Below are positions 45,537 through 53,525 of a DNA stretch of 64,000 bases, in pieces. The DNA is taken from positions 1 through 64,000 of the forward strand of contig JAFQZL010000021.1 of assembly GCA_017405945.1 (NCBI GenBank), read 5' to 3'. How positions within the stretch are numbered: the stretch's first letter is position 1; each line of letters starts with the position of its first letter. A program made the translations under genes and the position numbers. The DNA comes from Acidaminococcaceae bacterium. Lineage in GTDB: Bacteria; Bacillota; Negativicutes; Acidaminococcales; Acidaminococcaceae. The notes under the pieces are model-generated. The model had not been told where the DNA came from. It did no database searches and saw nothing but the letters and a program-made list of their open reading frames with translations.

Positions 45537-46361
45537 TTAAAAACCAAATCTTCTTATAAAATCCCGTACATCTTCCCTGCGAACCCGCCATTCCGTCAGC
45601 TTTTCCGGAAAGCGGCCAGCGTTTCCGTGGTAATCGCTTCCGCCCGCAATCAAAAGACCGCGTTCCTGTGCGATTTGCAGCCAGAAAGCTTCAATTTCTT
45701 TTTCTTTCGCCGAGGGATGATACACTTCCAGTCCGTCGTAAGGCAGTTCTTCCAGCAACCGCAACGCCAGTTCACGGTCCCCGATCTCTTCTGGATGCGC
45801 CTGCACCGCCAGCCCACCGGCCTGATGGATCAGTTTCACCGCCTCCGGAGGCGTCATCTTGGTCTGGGGCTGGTAGGCAGGCTTGCCTTCCCCGATGTAC
45901 AGATCAAATGCTTCCTGCACGGTCCGCACATGCCCCTGCGCCACCAGCGCGCGGGCAATATGGGGACGCCCCACGGCGCGCTGGCCTTCTTCCGGGACCG
46001 GAACGTTCACATCCATCCCCATCTCATGCAGCCGTTTTATAATTTTCTCCAGACGGCTCCTGCGGGCTTCACGGACGTCCGCCAGCCTTTCCAGGAGCAA
46101 TGCGTTCTGCTCATCGATACCATAACCCAGAATATGTACCTGGCGGTTTTCCCACCGGGCGCTGAATTCCACGCCGGGAATAAAACCGATACCGGCAGAG
46201 GTTGCTGCATCTTTCATTTCCGGCAGGCCTTTTAAGGTATCGTGGTCCGTCAGGGCCAGCACCGTAATACCGGCCGCCTTCGCCATAACCGCCAGCTCCC
46301 TTGGCGGATATACGCCGTCAGAATTGGAACTGTGTATGTGTAAGTCTGCAAATCCCCTCAT
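45537..46361 (-). CDS. PHP domain phosphoesterase (YciV/TrpH-like)
   Basis: A 274-residue metal-dependent phosphoesterase. Seen: DLHIHSSNSDGVYPP at the start, ALTDHDTLKG, PGVEFSA, the AHPEE motif and GGSDYHGN, which supply the three-metal site. Related proteins remove 3'-phosphate from pAp-type nucleotides or trim short RNA. The reading frame extends to 46451, but ATG 46361 (after AAAGG) matches the family start; about 30 further residues have no counterpart. It lies between pepA and the P-loop/Asp23 gene. Confidence 0.9.
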   Translation of the reverse strand: MRGFADLHIHSSNSDGVYPPRELAVMAKAAGITVLALTDHDTLKGLPEMKDAATSAGIGFIPGVEFSARWENRQVHILGYGIDEQNALLLERLADVREARRSRLEKIIKRLHEMGMDVNVPVPEEGQRAVGRPHIARALVAQGHVRTVQEAFDLYIGEGKPAYQPQTKMTPPEAVKLIHQAGGLAVQAHPEEIGDRELALRLLEELPYDGLEVYHPSAKEKEIEAFWLQIAQERGLLIAGGSDYHGNAGRFPEKLTEWRVRREDVRDFIRRFGF

Positions 46362-46459
46362 AACCATTACCTTTATGCTGCCAGAAAAGATATCGCAAAA
46401 CCGTTCCCGTGTTTTGCCCTTATCTTTTCCCTGTCGCATTATATATAACAAATAACTGT

Positions 46460-48016
46460 TTAAAGCGTACGCGCGTATTCAATCAATGTGGCCGTGCCGA
46501 ACGCGGTGCAGCCTTCCGGCAGATGGCCTTCCGGTTTTTTGGATGTAGAAGTTCCGCCGATGTCCAGATGCGCCCAGGGTATTCCCTGGTCCACAAACTG
46601 CCCGATGAACACGCCGCCCGTAATCGTACCCGCCGGACGCCCTGCGCTGTTTTTGATGTCCGCACAGTTGCTCCTGAGCATTTCTTCCGCTTCTTCCACG
46701 ATGGGCAGCTGCCACCAGCCCTCGCCCACCCGGTGCCCGGCCTTTTTAATCTCCTCTGCCAGGCCGTCGTTATTGCTCACGATACTGGAAGTATGTTCCC
46801 CCAGCGCAATGATCACCGCTCCGGTCAGCGTCGCGATGTCAACCACTTTCGCCGCGCCTTTGCGGCAGGCATACCACACGGCGTCGGCCAGAACCAGCCG
46901 CCCTTCCGCATCGGTATTATCCACTTCAACGGTTTTGCCGCTGGCCGCCCGTATGATGTCGCCGGGCCGCTGGGCCGAACCGGAAGGCATATTTTCCGCG
47001 CAGGCCATGACGCCGAGGATATTCACCGGCAGCTTCAGAGCCGCAATGGCCTGCATGGCGCCCAGCACGGCGGCCGCGCCGGTCATGTCGTCCTTCATTT
47101 CTCCCATGCCGTCAGAAGGTTTGATGGAAATCCCTCCGCTGTCAAAGGTGATACCCTTGCCCACAAAGGCAATAAACGGTTTGTCACCCCCATTGGCGTA
47201 TTTCAGCGTAATCATCCGGGGTTCGCGGATACTGCCGGTCCCCACCGCAAGGATCGCGCCCATGCCCAGCGCCTGCATTTCCTTAACGTCCAACACTTCC
47301 GCTTCCAGGCCATATTCTTTCGCAACCTGCAGCGCTTCCGCTGCCAGTGTCTCCGGATAGATTACATTGCCCGGTTCATTGGCAAGGTCCCGGGCGCGGC
47401 AGATTGCGTTACAGACAATTTCCGCTTCGCCGATAATCGCGCCGGCGTTTTCGATTGTGCTGAAAACCGTCACGGACGTGTTTTCTTTACTGTCAGGAGT
47501 TTCACCGGGAACACCGTCATTTACGGTTTCATTTCTTTCCTGACCGGTGGCGTCATCGTTCTTCTTTTCACTCTTGTATTTATCAAACGTATAGCTGCCC
47601 AGCAGCAAACCTTCCGTCAGTGCCTTAAGATAATGTCCCCGTTTGGGATTCGTCAGCAGCGGAGCTGCTGCAACCGCTTCCCTGATCTTATTCTTTTTCA
47701 GTTCCCTGGCCGCGTTGCCTGCTGCAACGCGCAGATGGTTCGGAGTACAGGCCTTACCGGCGCCGATTCCCGCGAAGATGATGCGGGTAAAACCGGCTTT
47801 GGTTTTCAGCAGCACCGATGTGATGCTTCCCGTATCAGTGAAACCGTAGCCCTGCGTTTTGATCTGCCAGGCAACGGCATCGTAAAATTCTTCCGGCAGC
47901 GAAAGCATGTGAATGTGGTCCGCGCATTCCCTGCACAGGAACAGAACCACCGCTTCCGCCTTTTCATACCATTCAATTTTCTCTTTCGAGCTCTTTACTG
48001 TAATCAACTGTGCCAT
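46460..48016 (-). CDS. pepA: Leucyl aminopeptidase (M17 family)
   Basis: Two-metal aminopeptidase (518 aa from ATG 48016, with GGGGA eight bases ahead). Removes N-terminal residues from peptides in the cytoplasm. Seen: VGKGITFDSGGISIKP, the DDMTGAAAVLGAM stretch, the family signature NTDAEGRLVLADA, and the C-terminal HLDIGGT. A hydrophilic insertion (about residues 149-180, rich in Asp, Glu, Asn, Lys) separates the N-terminal and catalytic domains. The frame extends to 48064 without ribosome signal. It precedes the PHP gene. Confidence 0.95.
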   Translation of the reverse strand: MAQLITVKSSKEKIEWYEKAEAVVLFLCRECADHIHMLSLPEEFYDAVAWQIKTQGYGFTDTGSITSVLLKTKAGFTRIIFAGIGAGKACTPNHLRVAAGNAARELKKNKIREAVAAAPLLTNPKRGHYLKALTEGLLLGSYTFDKYKSEKKNDDATGQERNETVNDGVPGETPDSKENTSVTVFSTIENAGAIIGEAEIVCNAICRARDLANEPGNVIYPETLAAEALQVAKEYGLEAEVLDVKEMQALGMGAILAVGTGSIREPRMITLKYANGGDKPFIAFVGKGITFDSGGISIKPSDGMGEMKDDMTGAAAVLGAMQAIAALKLPVNILGVMACAENMPSGSAQRPGDIIRAASGKTVEVDNTDAEGRLVLADAVWYACRKGAAKVVDIATLTGAVIIALGEHTSSIVSNNDGLAEEIKKAGHRVGEGWWQLPIVEEAEEMLRSNCADIKNSAGRPAGTITGGVFIGQFVDQGIPWAHLDIGGTSTSKKPEGHLPEGCTAFGTATLIEYARTL

Positions 48017-48095
48017 AAATTTTTCCCCATATCCCGTTTCACAAAACCGGCCGCCCGTCTGCATTACCTCATCCGTACAACGCCGGCTGAAAACA

Positions 48096-49439
48096 TCACT
48101 GATACGTTACTGCGTTCACGAGATTTTCCAAAAAGCTTTTCCCGTTACTCCGGTCCATGGCCAGATCGCTGACCAATACCCGGCGCACATAAATCTTCCG
48201 TCCGTCTTTAAAGTAACTGCTGGAGGAATGTATCACATAAGGCGTCCCCTTTTCCATGCCAAGGTAGATCATGATATGCCCTTTCATGGAAAGCGGTGAA
48301 CCCGGTCTCACCGTTTCCAGCGCCTGCAGTCTTTCTTCCCGGTTCCGGCCGGTAAGGTCTGTCACGCTGCCCGGCATTTTGACAAGCTGTGACGTATTGC
48401 GGGGCAGATCCAGCCCCATGGTGCGGTAGACCGAATCCACCAGGGAAGAACAGTCCACGCTGCGCATGGCGCCGCCCCACCCGTATACGGAACCGTAAAA
48501 CTTAAACGCCTGCCGGATCACCTGGTCGGACGTGTACGGAAGATAGCCGCGGTGCAGATTCTCATCTTTGCTGATCCAGACCTGCTTCTCTTTCAGCAGG
48601 CCCGTCTTGTGGTCCTTATACGGCTGCAGTACCTGCCAGCGTTTTTTCTTTTCCTGCAGAAGCTGCAGCTTCGCACCCATCAGATGGAACACGTCCTCCC
48701 CGTTGACCCGGGTGTAATAATCCCTTCCGGTAACCACAAGAAAATCCTGCGGGTCAGCATATTTCATCCACTGTTCCCGGGTACAGGGCGCCACATCCTC
48801 CTGCGCGATCCACCCAAACAGATTGTACAGCCTCACATAGTAATACTTTTTGTCCAGGGATTCATGCAGAATCGCCACCGGTTCCCCCGCTTCCAGAACG
48901 GAATCCTGCACATTATCGTAATACACATCTTCCGGCGACTCAAACAGACCGTCCGCCAGGGGCAGGTTCCGGATCAGCGCGTGCCGTACCGTAACACCGT
49001 AACGCACATCCGCCGCTTCGTTTTCCGAAGGCAGCGCCGCCAGATTCAGGTTGTTTTGTATCGCTTCCTTTTCCGCTTCGGTTACTTCCCTGCTGTTCCG
49101 GTATACGGTTCCCCGCATGGCCCACGTGTTTGTAATCCAGGGAAGGAACTCCTGTACGGGAACAGAAGACGGCATCCGTTTCATATCGGTCACATCCAGA
49201 CCCGCCGCGCGGATTTTCTGATTAAATGATTCGATCTGTTCCTCGTCCAGGATCACCTGGTCCCCTGCATTGTTATTTAAAATCCAGTACGACCCCTCTG
49301 TCAGTTTCCCGGACTCTACAATGCCTGCCAGAGCAGGCGAAGAGAAAAAGAATACGGTCATGCATGCCAACGCTGTCGCCTTAATCATGTTTAATACTGA
49401 TTTAATTATGTTGAACCGGTTCAAAAAATCTTTACCCAT
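48096..49439 (-). CDS. Exported SH3/NlpC-P60-like cell wall hydrolase
   Basis: A 447-residue exported protein (ATG 49439 with GGAGG; the reading to 49508 lacks support). The signal peptide ends near SSPALA. The middle contains SH3-type repeats (EPVAILHESLDKKYYYVRLYN). The end is an NlpC/P60-like peptidase part with the catalytic cysteine in SVDCSSLVDS (about 329), DLPRNTSQ, and the histidine in KGHIMIYLG (about 388). This domain typically cuts peptidoglycan stem peptides. Probably a wall-remodelling enzyme, with its own promoter at 49536-49564. Confidence 0.88.
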   Translation of the reverse strand: MGKDFLNRFNIIKSVLNMIKATALACMTVFFFSSPALAGIVESGKLTEGSYWILNNNAGDQVILDEEQIESFNQKIRAAGLDVTDMKRMPSSVPVQEFLPWITNTWAMRGTVYRNSREVTEAEKEAIQNNLNLAALPSENEAADVRYGVTVRHALIRNLPLADGLFESPEDVYYDNVQDSVLEAGEPVAILHESLDKKYYYVRLYNLFGWIAQEDVAPCTREQWMKYADPQDFLVVTGRDYYTRVNGEDVFHLMGAKLQLLQEKKKRWQVLQPYKDHKTGLLKEKQVWISKDENLHRGYLPYTSDQVIRQAFKFYGSVYGWGGAMRSVDCSSLVDSVYRTMGLDLPRNTSQLVKMPGSVTDLTGRNREERLQALETVRPGSPLSMKGHIMIYLGMEKGTPYVIHSSSSYFKDGRKIYVRRVLVSDLAMDRSNGKSFLENLVNAVTYQ

Positions 49440-49535
49440 TGCCCCTCCGGAAAATACGCCCTGTTTAATGTGCAACACTCTGTCTTGCTTGCTCAAACTC
49501 TCTGTCATACTTACGCATGCTGTCTTACTTACCTA

Positions 49536-49564
49536 ATTATAACCCATAAAAAAAACGTATTCAA
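49536..49564 (-). promoter_or_regulatory. Candidate promoter of the NlpC/P60-like gene
   Basis: On the minus strand: TTGAAT (49559-49564), 17-base spacer, perfect TATAAT (49536-49541). The -35 lies inside the right arm of the preceding terminator, so this start is independent of the RNA read from 49665. Confidence 0.6.
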
Positions 49565-49587
49565 TAACCTTGCGGTTAAAGAATACG
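49548..49587 (-). terminator. Strong terminator of the candidate small RNA
   Basis: On the minus strand CGTATTC with AACC pairs to GGTT with GAATACG (32-base hairpin), followed by eight T. It lies about 110 bases ahead of the NlpC/P60-like start. Confidence 0.85.
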
Positions 49588-49665
49588 CTTAATTTAATCT
49601 GATCCCGGCACCTGCCTTTCCCGAGTTCTCCCAAAACAGGTCAGGCAGATGTCTGTATCAGTTTG
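49548..49665 (-). ncRNA. Candidate small structured RNA of about 118 nt
   Basis: Between a promoter (49673-49701) and a strong terminator (49548-49587) lies a region without an open frame but with nested stems: 5 bp (49657-49661 with 49599-49603) enclosing 9 bp (49643-49651 with 49609-49617). This is the layout of a small RNA gene or a short leader RNA. I do not match it to any riboswitch, 6S, SRP or tmRNA. No other gene occupies 49680-49832 except the promoter and the dapA tail region. Confidence 0.5.
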
Positions 49666-49672
49666 TGATAAG

Positions 49673-49701
49673 ATTATAAACTAAAACGGTTTGAAATGCA
49701 A
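49673..49701 (-). promoter_or_regulatory. Promoter of the candidate small RNA
   Basis: On the minus strand: TTGCAT (49696-49701), 17-base spacer, perfect TATAAT (49673-49678). It lies between dapA and the NlpC/P60-like gene. Confidence 0.6.
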
Positions 49702-49832
49702 ACTTTTTTCAAAATTTGACGCTTACATGAAACGGATTACTGATAAAACAGTAAATTTTTAAACAGAATACTGCAATAACCGTCCAAAAACATTATACAG
49801 GAAACCATTCCTGCCGTCTTTCGAAACGCGCA

Positions 49833-50726
49833 TCAGATCAGGCCGCCCGCTTTCAGGATCCCTTTCATCTTTTCGAAAGCGCCTTCGGTCATGGGGGTCA
49901 GCGGCAGACGCGGAGCGCCTGCGTCAATGCTGGTAACCAGGGTAACCGCGGCTTTGACCGGAATCGGATTGGTTTCAATGAACATGGCGTTTGCCAGCGG
50001 AACCATGCGCTTGTTGATTTCCGCGGCTTCTTTTACATTGCCGCTTTCGTAGGCGGTCATCAGATCCTGCAGGATCTCGCCGCCGATGTTGGCCAGAACG
50101 GAAACAACGCCGGTGGCGCCAACGGATGCAAAGGGCAGCAGCAGGCCGTCGTCGCCGCTGTAAATGGTGAAATCAGAAGGCAGGATGCGGAACAGTTCCG
50201 CTACCTGAGCTACGTTGCCGGCCGCTTCCTTGATCGCCACGACATTTTTGAAATCTTTGGCGATACGGGCTACGGTAGCAGGCGGGATGTTAGCCGCGGT
50301 ACGTCCGGGAACATTGTATAAAATAATCGGTTTTTCCGTGCATTCGGAAATGGCTTTGAAGTGCTGGTAATAGCCTTCCTGGGTCGGTTTGTTGTAGTAC
50401 GGGCCAACAATCAGGAAACCGTCCACACCGATCGCGTCCGCGATTTTAGTGGTCTCAACGCTGTTGGCGGTGTTGTTGGAACCGGTACCGGCAATAACAG
50501 GGATACGTCCGTTGACCTGTTTTACAACGGTTTCCCAGATTGCTTTCTTCTCTTCGATCGTCATGGTCGCAGCTTCACCGGTAGAGCCGGTTACCACCAG
50601 GGCATCGGTGCCGTGGGCAATCCACCATTCCACCAGCTGTTTCGTTGCTTCCAGATTTAAGCTGCCATCTGCAGCAAACGGCGTTACCATTGCGGTCAGT
50701 ATTCTGCCAAAATACGGATTCTTCAT
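49833..50726 (-). CDS. dapA: 4-hydroxy-tetrahydrodipicolinate synthase
   Basis: First enzyme of the lysine/meso-diaminopimelate branch (297 aa): condenses aspartate semialdehyde with pyruvate. Seen: AMVTPFAADGSLN, VTGSTGEAATMT, the tyrosine motif YNVPGRTA and the Schiff-base lysine in VVAIKEAAGN (about 162), then YSGDDGLLLPF. It is the last gene of the dapB-asd-dapA operon, 60 bases after asd. The operon supplies both lysine and cell-wall diaminopimelate and is headed by a lysine riboswitch. Confidence 0.97.
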   Translation of the reverse strand: MKNPYFGRILTAMVTPFAADGSLNLEATKQLVEWWIAHGTDALVVTGSTGEAATMTIEEKKAIWETVVKQVNGRIPVIAGTGSNNTANSVETTKIADAIGVDGFLIVGPYYNKPTQEGYYQHFKAISECTEKPIILYNVPGRTAANIPPATVARIAKDFKNVVAIKEAAGNVAQVAELFRILPSDFTIYSGDDGLLLPFASVGATGVVSVLANIGGEILQDLMTAYESGNVKEAAEINKRMVPLANAMFIETNPIPVKAAVTLVTSIDAGAPRLPLTPMTEGAFEKMKGILKAGGLI

Positions 50727-50785
50727 AATTTTCCTCTCCCTTTCTTACAAACCTTTTTTATGTTCAACAGTTTACGTTCACTGAT

Positions 50786-51817
50786 TTATACCCAGCCGTT
50801 TTTGATCATACATTCCGCGATCTGCAGGGTGTTCAGGGCAGCGCCCTTGCGGATCTGGTCGCCCACTACCCAGAAGTTAAAGGTGTTGGGGTTGGAGAAG
50901 TCGCGGCGCAGACGGCCTACATAGCAGTCATCCTTATCGGATGTGTACAGCGGCATCGGGTAGATCTGCTCTTCCAGATTGTCCTGTACCTGTACGCCCG
51001 GGAAGTTTTCCAGCGCCTTGCGCATATCCGCCAGGTCAAGATCATGTTCAAACTCTACATTGACGGATTCGGAATGGCTGCGGTAAACGGGCACGCGCAC
51101 GGTCGTCGCCGTGATCCGCATATCATAATCGTCAAAAATCTTCTGGGTCTCATTGACCATCTTCATTTCTTCCTTAGAATACAGATTGTCCAGGAACACG
51201 TCAATCTGCGGGATCAGGTTGAACGCGATGGGATAATGTTTTTTCAGGCTGGCGGACGGCAGAATGTGGGGAATCATCTCCCGGCCTTCCGCGTATGCTT
51301 TGGTCTCATCCGTCAACTCGTCGATGCCTTCCTTGCCGGCGCCGCTGACTGCCTGATAGGTGGAAACGACGATGCGTTTGATGCGGGCCAGATCGTACAG
51401 CGGTTTCAGCGCCATGCACATGATGATAGTGGAACAGTTGGGGTTGGCGATGATACCTTTATGTTTCAGGATCGCCTGGGGATTGATTTCCGGAATGATC
51501 AGGGGCACTTCCGGATCCATACGGAAGGTGCTGGAGTTGTCAATGACAACCGCGCCTGCCTTCACAGCGATGGGGGCGAAATCTTTGGAAATGCTGCCGC
51601 CTGCAAACAGGGCGATGTCGATGCCGTTAAAAGAATCTTCTTTCGCTTCCTGCACCGTGTAGGTTTTGCCTTTTACCGTAAGCTGGGTTCCCGCGCTGCG
51701 GGCCGAGGCCAGTAACCGCAATTCCGCAAAGGGGAAATCCCGTTCCTCAATCAGTTTTAAAAACTCCGTGCCTACCGCGCCGGTAGCACCTAAAATGGCT
51801 ACGTTGTACTTTTTCAT
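50786..51817 (-). CDS. asd: Aspartate-semialdehyde dehydrogenase
   Basis: Reduces aspartyl-phosphate to the semialdehyde that feeds lysine, diaminopimelate, threonine and methionine synthesis (343 aa). Seen: the NADP loop ILGATGAVGTEFL (about 8-20), the catalytic cysteine in NPNCSTIIM (about 128), VSTYQAVSGAG and RVPVYRSHSESV. It follows dapB by 100 bases and precedes dapA in one operon. RBS AAAGGAGCAG. Confidence 0.97.
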   Translation of the reverse strand: MKKYNVAILGATGAVGTEFLKLIEERDFPFAELRLLASARSAGTQLTVKGKTYTVQEAKEDSFNGIDIALFAGGSISKDFAPIAVKAGAVVIDNSSTFRMDPEVPLIIPEINPQAILKHKGIIANPNCSTIIMCMALKPLYDLARIKRIVVSTYQAVSGAGKEGIDELTDETKAYAEGREMIPHILPSASLKKHYPIAFNLIPQIDVFLDNLYSKEEMKMVNETQKIFDDYDMRITATTVRVPVYRSHSESVNVEFEHDLDLADMRKALENFPGVQVQDNLEEQIYPMPLYTSDKDDCYVGRLRRDFSNPNTFNFWVVGDQIRKGAALNTLQIAECMIKNGWV

Positions 51818-51917
51818 AAAAACTGCTCCTTTTCCTTTATAACTTTATTAAGAGGATCCCCGCCTCCGCTGCCATGCGCTGTAACGGACAGGCATGGCAC
51901 TGCGCAGGTTTCTCCGA

Positions 51918-52691
51918 TTAATCCAGAATCTGATCCAGGCCGTACACCAGTCCCTGACGGGAACCGATCTTCTTGCAGGCCATGGCCACGCCCGGCATGT
52001 AGCATTCGCGGTTGATGGTATCGTTGATGATCTTCAGGGTCTCGCCCTGGCTGCCGAACACAACTTCCTGGGAAGCTACATACCCCTGCAGGCGCATGCT
52101 GTGGATGCGGATGCCGTCAATATCGCCGCCCCGGGAACCGGCCAGGGTCTCTCTTTCATTGGGATGACCCTGCTTATGGGCTTCCCGCACTTCCCCGATC
52201 TTCTGGGCAGTCAGGATTGCCGTGCCGCTGGGAGCGTCCAGCTTCTGGTCGTGATGCTTCTCGATGATCTCCACATCTTTAAAATATTTGGCCGCTTCCG
52301 TTGCCAGTTTGATCATGACCACTGCGCCTAAGGCGAAATTGGGAACGATTAGGGCCGCGGTATTGTTTGCTTCCGCCAGCTCTTTGACTTCCGCCAGGCG
52401 TTCCGGGGTGAAGCCGGTGGTGCCGACTACCGCGCGGATGCCTTTTTTCAGGATGATACGCAGGGAATCCATGACCACGTCGGGACGGGTGAAGTCAACC
52501 ACTACGTCCGGTTTGACCGCTTCCAGCGCCTCGCCGATATTGGTATATACCGGTTTGCCGTCCGGCAACGTTTTCCCTGCCGCATTGATGTCAACACCGC
52601 CAATCAGTTCCAGTTCGGGGTTGGCAGTAACCATGCGGACTACCTCGCTGCCCATGCGCCCGAAAGCTCCGTTCACTAATACTTTGATCAT
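51918..52691 (-). CDS. dapB: 4-hydroxy-tetrahydrodipicolinate reductase
   Basis: Second step of the diaminopimelate branch (257 aa), using NAD(P)H. Seen: the nucleotide loop VNGAFGRMGSEV (about 7-18), GTTGFTPE and the family signature EKHHDQKLDAPSGTA. First gene of the dapB-asd-dapA operon. Upstream are a lysine riboswitch with its terminator and then a further promoter (52753-52781). RBS GGGAGGG before ATG. Confidence 0.97.
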   Translation of the reverse strand: MIKVLVNGAFGRMGSEVVRMVTANPELELIGGVDINAAGKTLPDGKPVYTNIGEALEAVKPDVVVDFTRPDVVMDSLRIILKKGIRAVVGTTGFTPERLAEVKELAEANNTAALIVPNFALGAVVMIKLATEAAKYFKDVEIIEKHHDQKLDAPSGTAILTAQKIGEVREAHKQGHPNERETLAGSRGGDIDGIRIHSMRLQGYVASQEVVFGSQGETLKIINDTINRECYMPGVAMACKKIGSRQGLVYGLDQILD

Positions 52692-52752
52692 AATAAACCC
52701 TCCCGTTTCTCCTTAAATTTAAAAAGGTTTTGCATCGTTGTCTTATTATTAT

Positions 52753-52781
52753 ATTATATACTGTTTTTGCAACGTTGTCAG
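52753..52781 (-). promoter_or_regulatory. Second dapB promoter, downstream of the riboswitch
   Basis: On the minus strand: CTGACA (52776-52781), 17-base spacer, perfect TATAAT (52753-52758). It lies after the riboswitch terminator, so transcription from here would escape lysine control. Confidence 0.6.
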
Positions 52782-52842
52782 CCTTTCAGCCCAACAAATT
52801 GATATTTTCCCACAAAATATTTCTATATGTTGTGCAAATAAG

Positions 52843-52869
52843 AAAAACCGTTGAGAAGTATCCCAACGG
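52843..52869 (-). terminator. Terminator of the lysine riboswitch
   Basis: On the minus strand CCGTTGG pairs with CAACGG across a short loop and is followed by TTTTTC. It lies just downstream of the riboswitch aptamer, the usual place for ligand-controlled termination. Confidence 0.85.
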
Positions 52870-52909
52870 CCAGCATGAATTATTTTGCATAATAAAACAC
52901 TTTAGTTGA

Positions 52910-53079
52910 GATAGCTCTCCGCTGCACCGGCATACGCCGCACCGCAACGACAGTCCTGAAATTATTCACCCCAGGCCCAGCAACCTGTTCCCGCCGGAAC
53001 CGGCCCTTCGGCAGCAATCCCTTTCCCTTACTTCCACGATGCCTCTCCGTAAGGTACTCTTACTTGCCGCGCCTCTATC
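52910..53079 (-). promoter_or_regulatory. Lysine riboswitch (L box) controlling dapB-asd-dapA
   Basis: Read on the minus strand, this 170-base element begins GATAGAGGCGCGGCAAG and closes with GGAGAGCTATC, the paired P1 ends of the L box. Between them are conserved pieces: AAGAGTA, GGGAAAGG, TGCTGCCGAAG, AGGTTGCTGGG, AGGACTGTCGT and the final GCAGCGGAGAGC. It is followed by a terminator and lies upstream of diaminopimelate/lysine synthesis genes, as expected. Lysine binding would favour termination. Confidence 0.92.
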
Positions 53080-53094
53080 ATTGTTATTGGAAAT

Positions 53095-53123
53095 ATTATA
53101 TGTTAGCTTGTTTTTCTTGTCAA
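53095..53123 (-). promoter_or_regulatory. Promoter of the lysine-riboswitch leader
   Basis: On the minus strand: perfect TTGACA (53118-53123), 17-base spacer, perfect TATAAT (53095-53100). Transcription should begin just before the riboswitch. Confidence 0.88.
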
Positions 53124-53210
53124 ACAAAAAGACTGATTTTTTCCTTATTTGCAAGAATTGATTCTGTTTTTGCTGTTTTTGAAACGTTTGTTACAGATAT
53201 TGATAATCTT

Positions 53211-53525
53211 TCACTTTTCCATAAACCATTTATTTTCATCGTTGAACAGCGCCACCGTCCTGCCGCAGATGCGGCAGATGTAACGCAGCCCCGTGCCCCC
53301 GGCTTTCAGCGAAGCGGCGCGGCGCACATCAAGCACCCGGTCCACGGCAAACACGCGCCCGTCTTCCCATTCAATGGACCGCGGCATAATTTTTCCGCTC
53401 AAATCAAAATCTGCATTCACTTTCAAAGGGATCTTCATTATACTCACCAGCCTGTAACCTGGAATGCCGTTTTCGTTTTGCACAATACGCTGCGCCACGG
53501 CACACCAGAACTCCATGCGTTTCAT
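53211..53525 (-). CDS. Small dinB-coupled conserved protein
   Basis: A 104-residue protein whose start overlaps the dinB stop (ATGA), so the two are translated together. A conserved core is visible: MKIPLKVNADFDLSGKI, WEDGRVFAVDRVLDVRRAAS, RYICRICG and ENKWFMEK. I recall this kind of small protein beside dinB in anaerobic Firmicutes, but know no function. A CxxC in RYICRICG may bind metal. The internal Met at residue 30 could be a second start. Confidence 0.75.
   Translation of the reverse strand: MKRMEFWCAVAQRIVQNENGIPGYRLVSIMKIPLKVNADFDLSGKIMPRSIEWEDGRVFAVDRVLDVRRAASLKAGGTGLRYICRICGRTVALFNDENKWFMEK

Noticed and set aside
46409..48172. 587-codon + strand open frame opposite pepA
   Set aside because: It lies antisense to a clear M17 aminopeptidase with all motifs; composition is rich in His, Arg, Gln and Phe as expected from the reverse of GC-biased codons; no domain is visible.
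49599..49661. Possible c-di-AMP (ydaO) riboswitch ahead of the NlpC/P60-like gene
   Set aside because: The position would fit, but the element is too short and lacks the conserved ydaO segments.
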